This document shows positions 7,073-15,415 of a stretch of 64,000 nucleotides of DNA, piece after piece. Both the position numbers and the translations under genes were made by a program. Below the pieces are notes generated by a model. It saw only the letters and a list, made by a program, of their open reading frames with translations. It was not told the DNA's origin and searched no databases. The stretch is from NCBI GenBank assembly GCA_024707405.1, contig JANPZU010000001.1, positions 310,001 through 374,000 of the forward strand, given 5' to 3'. How positions within the stretch are numbered: position 1 is the stretch's first letter; every line of letters begins with the position of its first letter. The DNA is from Luteimonas sp. (GTDB lineage: Bacteria > Pseudomonadota > Gammaproteobacteria > Xanthomonadales > Xanthomonadaceae).

Positions 7073-9073
7073 TCAGGTGTTGTCCGGGTCGAACCCGGTG
7101 ACGGCGTTGCGGTTCTGCGCCACGCGCTTGAGGAAGTCGCCCAGGCTGGTTTCGTTGGCGTCGTCGGTGCCGGTGCGCTTCAACGCCTCGGGCTTGGGCT
7201 CCGGGCGGCGGACTTCGCCGCGGCCGAACACGCCGCGCACGACTGCGGCCTGCGGCAGTTCTTCCGGTGGTGGCGAAGGGATCTGAGCGGCGACCTTGGC
7301 GGCATCCATGCGGCGTTCGGCATCGAGCTGCGATTGCGCGGCCTTCTGCCACTGCTTGCGTGCGCGGGCGTGTTCGCGACCGGCCTGCGTGTCGGCGAAG
7401 CCGACGGCGGCGGTGACCGGCGCGTCGCAGATGAAGTCACCCGCGAGCGTGTAGACGCTCACCTGCGAATGGAGGTCGTCGGGATCGAAGCGCACCAGGA
7501 GGTACTGGCCAGCATGCGGCGCAACCGCGTCCGTCCAGTAGCGGTTGCCGTAGCCTGGCAACGTGATCGACCCGTCGCGGCTGTTGCTGCGTACCTTGTC
7601 CGAGCAGAGCAGCAACGTGCGCAGTTGCTCGGCCGTCGCCTTGGGCACGGCGCTGTCGCGATAGCTTTCGTTGAACACCTGGTCGAAGCTGCGGCCATTG
7701 CAGACGCCACCCTTGCGGCCGACGCGCGCGTTGTGCGCGACGATCTCTTCGTCCAGCACGCGCAGGAACTCGTCGATCGGCACTGCGCGCGAGCCGTAGT
7801 TCTCCGGCTTGGCATCGGGGCGATTGCCGGTGTACGCACCCTCGAATGCCGGGTGCTTGGACACGCGATCGGCGAAGTCGCGAAATGCGCGCTCGATCGG
7901 CTTGGCCTGGCCGTGGTACGGCGTGGCCCAATGGATGTTCTCGCTGCCGACCAGCGCGGTCAGCACGCCGACAGGATCGTCCTCACGCACCTTGAAGCGG
8001 TAGCGCGTGGGCGTGCCGCCGGTCAGGAACTTGTTGGCGAAGCCGCGACCGTTGTCCATCCAAGCGTGGCCCGGCAGACCGTAGCGCTTGGCCATGTCGG
8101 CGAAGGACAGGCGCACCAGGTCGCTGTTCTCGGTTTGACCGATGCGGCGCGCGAGCATCTTGCCGCTGCCGATGCACTGCCAGAACACGCCGACTGGACG
8201 GCCGATGGTGCCGTCCGGCCACTTGCAGAACACGTCGAAGCGATGGCCGTCCGCGTTGACTGCTTCAAGTGCGCTGAACACGCCGTGGTCGCGGATCTGC
8301 GCGGGGAACATCCGCATCAGTGCTTCGCGGCCTTCGCGTGCCAGCACCACGATCTGGCGCGGCAGCGTTGTGTCGATGCGGCGCTCGAACGTGCGCAGCG
8401 AAGGCAGCTCCCAGCCGCGCTCACGCGCGATGCGGCCAAGGCGTTCGTAGCAGCTGGTCGCCGAGGGCGATGACGGCCGCAGGTAATCGGCCTTGAAGAT
8501 GTCCCACGCGTCTTCCGGGATCTCGGCGGTGGAGCTGCGGCCGACATAGGACGGGAGCAGCAACGGCAGGCGGCAATCTGCAGGCGCGCCTTCGATGTCG
8601 TCGGCCCAGCGCGCGAGCGAGGCGATGCTGCCGCCGCGGAAGCCTTCGGCCTTGAGTTGCTCGGCGACGATCTTGCGCGCGTCCATCAGGCCGCGACCGG
8701 AATGCACCAGTGTGGCGACAGCTTCGAGTGCCTTGAGCCTGCGCCCGGCAATGTCCTTGTGGCCCTGCGGCGCGCGGCCGTAGCGGTTCCACATCGCTTC
8801 GCGGCGGGTGTCTGTCCATGCGTCGTCCGTGCCAGCCGCATGCAACTGCAGGCCGGGCACGGATCGCGTGCTGGCCAACACCAGGGCGGCGCGGACTTCT
8901 GCCGGCAGCGATTCGGTCACGTAGACGCGTTTCTTGCCGCCACGGCCGGTGATTTCGTTGAAGGCCCAGCCTTCCTTGTTCGCGCGGCGCTCGGCGCTGC
9001 GCTTAGCCACGCGCAACGCGCTGGCGATTTCGACAAGGCCGACGCCTTGCACCTGCAGGTTGCCGTCGGCCAT
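7073..9073 (-). CDS. A: MuA-like DDE transposase
   Basis: A 666-residue protein, nearly the length of Mu transposase (663). Order: N-terminal winged helix (about 1-70), end-binding helical domains (about 90-245), RNase-H-like catalytic core, then a beta barrel and a C-terminal MuB/ClpX-contact tail. The catalytic triad is visible as Asp275 (VNADGHRFD), Asp340 (AWMDNGRGF) and Glu394 (KPIERAFRDF), spaced as in Mu (269, 336, 392). It cuts the phage ends and joins them to target DNA during integration and replicative transposition. The ATG at 9073 overlaps the upstream stop as TGATG. Confidence 0.96.
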   Translation of the reverse strand: MADGNLQVQGVGLVEIASALRVAKRSAERRANKEGWAFNEITGRGGKKRVYVTESLPAEVRAALVLASTRSVPGLQLHAAGTDDAWTDTRREAMWNRYGRAPQGHKDIAGRRLKALEAVATLVHSGRGLMDARKIVAEQLKAEGFRGGSIASLARWADDIEGAPADCRLPLLLPSYVGRSSTAEIPEDAWDIFKADYLRPSSPSATSCYERLGRIARERGWELPSLRTFERRIDTTLPRQIVVLAREGREALMRMFPAQIRDHGVFSALEAVNADGHRFDVFCKWPDGTIGRPVGVFWQCIGSGKMLARRIGQTENSDLVRLSFADMAKRYGLPGHAWMDNGRGFANKFLTGGTPTRYRFKVREDDPVGVLTALVGSENIHWATPYHGQAKPIERAFRDFADRVSKHPAFEGAYTGNRPDAKPENYGSRAVPIDEFLRVLDEEIVAHNARVGRKGGVCNGRSFDQVFNESYRDSAVPKATAEQLRTLLLCSDKVRSNSRDGSITLPGYGNRYWTDAVAPHAGQYLLVRFDPDDLHSQVSVYTLAGDFICDAPVTAAVGFADTQAGREHARARKQWQKAAQSQLDAERRMDAAKVAAQIPSPPPEELPQAAVVRGVFGRGEVRRPEPKPEALKRTGTDDANETSLGDFLKRVAQNRNAVTGFDPDNT

Positions 9074-9537
9074 CACTTCACACTCCGACGCAGCTCGCGC
9101 AGCTTCTTGAGGTGCGCCTGGCCATCGGACAGTGCGTGCGACAGGCGACCGATTTCCGCATCGAGCGCGGCCGGCCCCATGACCAGGCGACCGCCGCGCA
9201 CGCCCGCCAGCCAGTCGCTGTAGAGCGTGCTGTCGCACACCACTTCGATGGCGGGCACCAGATAGGCCGGGATGTTGAAGGTGTCGCGCGACTCGGCGGT
9301 GTAGCCGTCGAGCATTGCCTTGCTGACTTCCTTGCCTGTGAGCCTGGTCAGCTTGGCGGCGATCAGCGCGCGATCGAGTTCCGGATCTCGTGCGCGGGCG
9401 CAGTCGAGCATTTCGCCGATGATCGCGGCGACGCGCGTGCGGAAATCCATGCTGCCGGGCAGCGCGGGCGCAGGACGCGGAATGGGATCGTCGCTGCGGA
9501 ACAGCTCGCCCGTGAGGCCATCGGAGCGGCGGCTCAT
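9073..9537 (-). CDS. Hypothetical protein upstream of MuA
   Basis: A 154-residue helical protein. A central stretch (RALIAAKLTRLTGKEVSKAMLDGYTAE) resembles a DNA-binding helix-turn-helix, and the C-terminus (AEIGRLSHALSDGQAHLKKLRELRR) is a basic amphipathic helix. It starts at ATG 9537, overlapping the gene upstream by 4 bases, and ends in the MuA start codon. Its position between Ner and MuA suggests a role in early regulation or transposition, which is inference. Confidence 0.65.
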   Translation of the reverse strand: MSRRSDGLTGELFRSDDPIPRPAPALPGSMDFRTRVAAIIGEMLDCARARDPELDRALIAAKLTRLTGKEVSKAMLDGYTAESRDTFNIPAYLVPAIEVVCDSTLYSDWLAGVRGGRLVMGPAALDAEIGRLSHALSDGQAHLKKLRELRRSVK

Positions 9538-10076
9538 ACGATGGCCTCACGGGAGCGGTTGGACAGTCGCGTCGGCGATGCTGTCGCACCCGTAGCAGCG
9601 GGTGCCGCCTCAACGAGGCATACCGACTTCTGGCCTGCGGGGGTTTTGGCGATGTCTGGCGCCGGGCACTGTCCCGCTGATCCCGCCCTGTGAGCCTGGG
9701 CAAGGCGTGTCTGATTGGTCACGAAGGCATCCCCTGTGCGCCGACGCTCCGAACGCGGGGACTCCCCACGCGCGATCAGTTGCGTCAGCAATGCTTCGAG
9801 CCGGTCGGCTGGCCACTCGCGATCCATGAAGCGGAGGACAAGGCGCTCCGCCCGGTGGTTGGCTTCCGGGCCGTTGAAGACGCGCAACTGGTTCCGCAGC
9901 ACGCGCCACGTAGGCTTGAGTCGTGGGTCGAACCCCGCCGGCATGCGGTGGCCAGCGCCGCCCGGTGGATTCCAGATGCTGCTGGCCTCGATGTCGGCGT
10001 TGCCCCGCTGGATCAGGTCGGGCACGGCCGGCGTGAACGCCGCCTTGGCGCGGGCGTAGATAGCGTCGGTATTCAT
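9534..10076 (-). CDS. Hypothetical early phage protein
   Basis: A 180-residue protein beginning MNTDAIYARAKAAFTPAVPD. The middle (RLKPTWRVLRNQLRVFNGPE and AERLVLRFMDREWPADRLEAL) is helical and basic; the C-terminal 50 residues are low-complexity and probably disordered. ATG at 10076 overlaps the Ner stop as ATGA. No known domain; part of the early operon. Confidence 0.6.
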   Translation of the reverse strand: MNTDAIYARAKAAFTPAVPDLIQRGNADIEASSIWNPPGGAGHRMPAGFDPRLKPTWRVLRNQLRVFNGPEANHRAERLVLRFMDREWPADRLEALLTQLIARGESPRSERRRTGDAFVTNQTRLAQAHRAGSAGQCPAPDIAKTPAGQKSVCLVEAAPAATGATASPTRLSNRSREAIV

Positions 10077-10420
10077 GCGCGCCCGCCCTTTTGTCGATTG
10101 CGCACCAGCCGGAGCCTGCTAGGCTTTGCCCCTGTGGGCAGCATCGGCTTCGGGCCGGCAACCCCGCGGTTCGGCCGACCATCCGCGCCATAGCGCGACG
10201 GCCAGATCTCGGGCGCCGCCATGTCGAGCGCCTCCGCGATGATCCCTTCGGCCAACGGATACGGCCGGTGCAGCGCGGTGGTCAGGCTGTTCTCGTTGCC
10301 GTACCCGTTGAGCTTGGCCAGCTGCCGCAGCGAGAGCTTCCTCGCCCGCAGCGCGGCGACCACCTCGAAGGGTTGCCAGTCCTGGAGACTGGCTTTTTTT
10401 GCGGCCTTGGTTGCTGTCAC
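10073..10420 (-). CDS. ner: Ner-like transcriptional regulator (Nlp/SfsB family)
   Basis: A 115-residue protein with the Ner fold: DWQPFEVVAALRARKLSLRQLAKLNGYGN (helix-turn-helix, about residues 14-42), then HRPYPLAEGIIAEALDMAAPEIWPSRY, whose IWPSRY is the family hallmark. In Mu, Ner turns down the early and repressor promoters. The C-terminal 35 residues are a basic extension beyond Mu Ner (75 residues). The start is a GTG at 10420. It is the first gene of the early operon, immediately downstream of a sigma70-like promoter. Confidence 0.9.
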   Translation of the reverse strand: MTATKAAKKASLQDWQPFEVVAALRARKLSLRQLAKLNGYGNENSLTTALHRPYPLAEGIIAEALDMAAPEIWPSRYGADGRPNRGVAGPKPMLPTGAKPSRLRLVRNRQKGGRA

Positions 10421-10455
10421 GTTGGCGCTGTCGGGTTGGTGATGTCTGGTCGATA

Positions 10456-10484
10456 GATATACGCACGATCTTGCGTATCGTCAA
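10456..10484 (-). promoter_or_regulatory. Predicted early promoter ahead of ner
   Basis: On the minus strand TTGACG (10484-10479) and TATATC (10461-10456) are separated by exactly 17 bases, a good sigma70 promoter directed at the ner-A-B operon. It lies 36 bases before the ner start. An inverted repeat covers the spacer and part of the -10, so binding there would block transcription. Confidence 0.7.
10459..10478. promoter_or_regulatory. Inverted-repeat operator in the early promoter
   Basis: ATACGCA (10459-10465) and TGCGTAT (10472-10478) form a perfect 7-bp inverted repeat around a 6-base centre. It sits between the -35 and -10 of the leftward promoter. Either Ner or the repressor is the likely ligand; the sequence does not decide which. 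Confidence 0.65.
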
Positions 10485-10496
10485 GCACGAATGTGC

Positions 10497-10630
10497 GTCG
10501 CACTTCCGACGCGGGTTTCCTTTAGGCAGATGAATGGATAAGTCGCGCAAAATCAGTCGCTTGCACGAAGTGCGACAGGGCCATGACGCGTCGCACTTGT
10601 CGTCGCACTTAGACGGCTGGGAAGTGCGAC
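10497..10630. repeat. Five copies of GTCGCACTT, candidate repressor operators
   Basis: The 9-mer GTCGCACTT occurs at 10497-10505, 10590-10598 and 10602-10610, and its complement AAGTGCGAC at 10568-10576 and 10622-10630. Four of the five copies lie inside the 5' end of the repressor reading frame. Five exact copies of a 9-mer in 134 bases is far beyond chance, and clustered repeats beside the repressor gene are how Mu operators are arranged. Confidence 0.65.
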
Positions 10631-11115
10631 ACCCTGAATTGCGCACGATCGGGCAGCGACTTGCGCACGCTCGTGCGGTCGCCGGGATAAATCAGTTCGA
10701 CATGGCCACAAAGGTCGGCGTCGCTCTTCGTACCTGGCAGAACTACGAGCTGGACAAGCGCCCACCCGATGCCGAGGTGCTGACCAGCCTGTTTCGCCTG
10801 GGATGGAGCCCAACGTGGGTGTTGACCGGCTACGAGCCGTCCGAGGCGGGCGCTGGCGTCGGCACGTCGCAGGATTTGAGCGGCGAAGCCCTCATGGTCT
10901 CCCACGAACTGACCGAGGAAGCATTGCGGGGGCTGTGGCTCCCGAAGCACCGTTTTTTCGACCTGTTGGCGCTGATCTACGCAGGCGTCACGCAGGGACT
11001 CCCGTATGCCGAAATCATCGATTTCGCCCGGTCAGAAGCGTCGAAACTGGCAAAGGAGCGAGCAAACGATGACGGTGAACAGGGGGTGGGCGGCACAAGT
11101 GAAGGCGGTGCTTGA
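10534..11115 (+). CDS. Phage c-type repressor with HTH domain
   Basis: A 193-residue protein, read opposite to the early operon as Mu c is. An XRE-type helix-turn-helix spans about residues 38-95: TIGQRLAHARAVAGINQFDMATKVGVALRTWQNYE. The C-terminal part is helical and may mediate oligomerisation. It should keep the early promoter off in the lysogen. The ATG at 10534 has only a weak ribosome site; the first 30 residues precede the DNA-binding domain and are overlaid by repeated 9-mers, so a GTG at 10624 is a real alternative start. Confidence 0.85.
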   Translation: MDKSRKISRLHEVRQGHDASHLSSHLDGWEVRHPELRTIGQRLAHARAVAGINQFDMATKVGVALRTWQNYELDKRPPDAEVLTSLFRLGWSPTWVLTGYEPSEAGAGVGTSQDLSGEALMVSHELTEEALRGLWLPKHRFFDLLALIYAGVTQGLPYAEIIDFARSEASKLAKERANDDGEQGVGGTSEGGA

Positions 11116-11431
11116 GGAGGCACGGCCTCGGCAACCGGTCAAGGGGATCAGCGACAGTGAGGCATGGCGGCGCTTCGAGGCCGAGCATCGGCTGCAGGCG
11201 CCGGAGCCGCTGGAACAGAGCGCCAGGGCGCGGCGAATCCGCGAGATCAACAGGATCGCCCTGCGGTACGGCTGGCCCCAGCCGATCGCCGAGGCGCTGG
11301 ACGCGGCGGGCGTAGGCGCCCTGGGGGATCTGGCGGACGATCAGTTGGACGACCTGGCCGGTCGCATGCACCGCCTGGTCGATTCGGCCCTGAATGCCTG
11401 CGACCTTGAAGACACGTTACCGGCCCGTTGA
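11069..11431 (+). CDS. Hypothetical protein downstream of the repressor
   Basis: A 120-residue helical protein beginning MTVNRGWAAQVKAVLEE. It overlaps the end of the repressor by 47 bases in another frame; a GGAG site lies 11 bases before the ATG. The central segment (RRIREINRIALRYGWPQPIAEALDAAGVG) looks like a small helical bundle. It is co-transcribed with the repressor and may modulate it. No family recognised. Confidence 0.65.
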   Translation: MTVNRGWAAQVKAVLEEARPRQPVKGISDSEAWRRFEAEHRLQAPEPLEQSARARRIREINRIALRYGWPQPIAEALDAAGVGALGDLADDQLDDLAGRMHRLVDSALNACDLEDTLPAR

Positions 11432-11458
11432 CGGCCTTTTAAATCGGCCGTGAAGGGG

Positions 11459-11489
11459 GTGGGCGCGCAAGCGCCCACTTTGCATTTCT
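11459..11489 (+). terminator. Rho-independent terminator after the repressor operon
   Basis: GTGGGCGC (11459-11466), loop GCAA, GCGCCCAC (11471-11478), then TTTGCATTTCT. A perfect 8-bp GC-rich stem with a tetraloop followed by a T-rich tract, 28 bases after the last rightward phage gene. A second, weaker inverted repeat (ACGGCC/GGCCGT) lies at 11431-11451. Confidence 0.75.
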
Positions 11490-11548
11490 ATTGTCGAACT
11501 CGCCCCGGATGGGGGAGACTTCGCAAACCAACCCCGCCGGGAGCCGCC

Positions 11549-11569
11549 GCGCCAAATGGCGCTTTTTTT
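11549..11569 (+). terminator. Second rho-independent terminator near phage end
   Basis: GCGCC (11549-11553), loop AAAT, GGCGC (11558-11562), followed at once by seven T. It is a textbook rightward terminator, placed just inside the likely prophage end. It would stop phage transcripts from running into the host liu genes. Confidence 0.8.
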
Positions 11570-11584
11570 GGCGTCATTCCGCGG

Positions 11585-11632
11585 TTTCGTCCCATTTCGT
11601 TCCGGGTTGTTCCGCCTTATCCCGGTTCCTCA
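11585..11632. other. Candidate phage end with phased repeats
   Basis: Consecutive 10-base units TTTCGTCCCA, TTTCGTTCCG, GGTTGTTCCG, CCTTATCCCG and then GTTCCTCA run from 11585 to 11632 and share T..TCCCG-like cores. Mu-type prophages end in CA on this strand and carry MuA-binding repeats just inside. CA at 11631-11632 would be the terminal dinucleotide and AACCT the start of host sequence. The boundary is inferred because the opposite end is not in the window. Confidence 0.45.
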
Positions 11633-11714
11633 AACCTGCTGACGGCCCACACTTGCCCCAAGGTCGGCCACATCCCCTGCCGGTATCATCTGCAATCAGC
11701 CACCGGGGGCCGCC

Positions 11715-12503
11715 ATGCCAAGCACGTTGTCCAGCATCCGCAAGGGGAGCGTCCTGTACCTCCGCCTGGAACGACCCGAGCTGCACAACGCCTTCGATGC
11801 CGCCCTGATCGCGGAACTGACCGAGACACTGGCTGCCGCAGGCGCCGACGCTTCGGTACGCGTGGTCGTGCTTGGGGGCTCGGGGCCATCGTTCTCGGCC
11901 GGCGCCGACCTCAACTGGATGCGCGGGATGGCCAGCGCCAGCGAGGCCGGCAACCGCGCCGATGCCCTCGCCCTCGCCCAACTCATGCGCACGCTGGACG
12001 AATTGCCCAAGCCGACCATCGCCCGCGTGCATGGCGCGGCGTTCGGCGGCGGCGTGGGACTGGTCGCCTGCTGCGACATCGCCATCGGCGTGCCGGGGGC
12101 GAAGTTCGGCCTCACCGAAAGCAAGCTCGGACTGCTGCCCGCGGTGATCTCGCCCTACGTCATCGCTGCCATCGGCGCGCGCCAATCACGGCGCTGGTTC
12201 GCGACTGCCGAGATCTTCGATGCCGCGCAGGCGCAACGCATCGGCCTGCTGCACGAGGTGGTGCCCGCCGATGCGCTGGACGATGCCGTCGATCGCCAGG
12301 CCGCACTCCTGCTCAAGGCAGGCCCGATGGCGAGCGCATCGGCCAAGGTGCTGGTGCGCGATGTCGCCTGGCGCACCGACCGCGATGCGCTGGATGCAGC
12401 CAATGCCGCGCTCATCGCGAAACTGCGCGTCTCCCCCGAAGGACAGGAAGGACTGGGCGCGTTCCTCGACAAACGTGCGCCCGACTGGACGACAAAGGAC
12501 TGA
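11715..12503 (+). CDS. liuC: Methylglutaconyl-CoA hydratase / enoyl-CoA hydratase
   Basis: A 262-residue crotonase-fold protein. It has the oxyanion-hole segments SFSAGADLNWM (about 56-66) and HGAAFGGGVGLVACCDIAIG (about 105-124), and the catalytic-glutamate region FGLTESKLGLLPAVISPYV typical of AUH-type methylglutaconyl-CoA hydratases. In leucine breakdown it hydrates 3-methylglutaconyl-CoA to HMG-CoA. It is followed 3 bases later by the methylcrotonyl-CoA carboxylase alpha subunit and then HMG-CoA lyase, which fixes the pathway. GGGGG ribosome site 6 bases before the ATG. A TATCAT at 11684-11689 may be its -10. Confidence 0.92.
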   Translation: MPSTLSSIRKGSVLYLRLERPELHNAFDAALIAELTETLAAAGADASVRVVVLGGSGPSFSAGADLNWMRGMASASEAGNRADALALAQLMRTLDELPKPTIARVHGAAFGGGVGLVACCDIAIGVPGAKFGLTESKLGLLPAVISPYVIAAIGARQSRRWFATAEIFDAAQAQRIGLLHEVVPADALDDAVDRQAALLLKAGPMASASAKVLVRDVAWRTDRDALDAANAALIAKLRVSPEGQEGLGAFLDKRAPDWTTKD

Positions 12504-12506
12504 CCC

Positions 12507-14501
<1,995 letters not shown>

Positions 14502-14502
14502 C

Positions 14503-15406
14503 ATGGCCCTGCCCGCCCGCGTCCGCATCGTCGAAGTCGGCCCGCGCGACGGCCTGCAGAACGAAAAGACCCTCGTGCCGACTGCGGCCAAGATCGAGCT
14601 GATCGACCGGTTGTCGCGCACCGGCCTGCAGACCATAGAAGCGACCAGTTTCGTCAGTCCGAAATGGGTGCCGCAACTCGCCGATGCCGCCGAGGTGTTT
14701 TCCGGCATCGACAAGCGCGACGGCATCGCCTATCCGGTGCTCGTGCCCAACGAAAAAAGGCTACGAACGCGCGCTCGAAGTCGGCGTGCGCGAAGTCGCG
14801 GTGTTCACCGCTGCGTCCGAGGCCTTCAACCTGAAGAACACCAACGCCGGCATCGACGAATCACTCGAACGCTTCGCGCCGGTGCTCGAACGCGCCAAAG
14901 CCGACGGGGTGAAGGTGCGCGGCTATGTCTCCACCGTGCTCGGATGCCCCTACCAGGGCGAGGTGCCGCTGGCCGACGTGGTGCGCGTGGCGAAGGCGCT
15001 GCACGCCATGGGCTGCTACGAAATCTCGCTGGGCGACACCATCGGCGTGGGCACGCCCGCCAAGGCACGCGCAATGCTGCGCATCGTCGCCGCGGAAGTG
15101 CCGATGGCCGCACTCGCCGTGCACTTCCACGACACCTGGGGCCAGGCGCTGGCCAACATCCTGGCCTGCCTCGAGGAAGGCGTGGCCGTGGTCGATTCAG
15201 CCGTGTCGGGCGCAGGCGGCTGTCCCTACGCCAAGGGGGCCAGTGGTAACGTCGCCAGCGAGGACGTGGTGTATATGCTGCATGGCATGGGCATCGAGAC
15301 CGGGGTGGATCTCGGGCTGCTGGCCGAGACGGGTCGGTGGCTGTCGTCCTTGCTCGGGCGCGAAACCGGCAGCAAGGCCGGCAAGGCCCTTGCCGCGAAT
15401 GGATGA
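14503..15406 (+). pseudogene. liuE: HMG-CoA lyase, reading frame broken by a 1-base shift
   Basis: Two overlapping frames together encode a complete hydroxymethylglutaryl-CoA lyase of about 300 residues, the usual length. The first begins [21 protein letters not shown] (catalytic Arg-Asp); the second carries the metal-binding HFHDTW and the signature [14 protein letters not shown] with the active cysteine. The frames join at a run of six A (14753-14758), where five would keep frame: VPNEK then GYERAL. The last step of leucine breakdown depends on this enzyme. A sequencing or assembly error, a true null mutation, or slippage at the A run are all possible; sequence alone cannot decide. Confidence 0.8.
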
Positions 15407-15415
15407 GCGGATGAC

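Larger units (their letters stand above)
1..11632 (-). mobile_element. Mu-like transposable prophage, repressor end and early region (partial)
   Basis: Gene order reading leftwards matches the early half of phage Mu: a divergently transcribed repressor, Ner, transposase A, ATPase B, many small genes, Gam, then GemA. MuA has the DDE catalytic residues and about the length of the Mu protein; Gam, Ner and GemA are recognisable by their conserved patterns. The early genes overlap by a few bases throughout, as in one polycistronic operon. The right boundary is placed at a CA dinucleotide (11631-11632) that ends a phased repeat array; this is inference. The late region (Mor, head, tail) is not in the window, so completeness cannot be judged. 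Confidence 0.9.

Noticed and set aside
10497..10630. CRISPR array
   Set aside because: The repeated unit is only 9 bases, occurs in both orientations and has irregular spacing; it fits operators, not a CRISPR.
14753..14760. Programmed -1 frameshift at an A AAA AAG heptamer in liuE
   Set aside because: The heptamer is out of phase with the reading frame (GAA AAA AGG), and restoring the protein needs +1, not -1.
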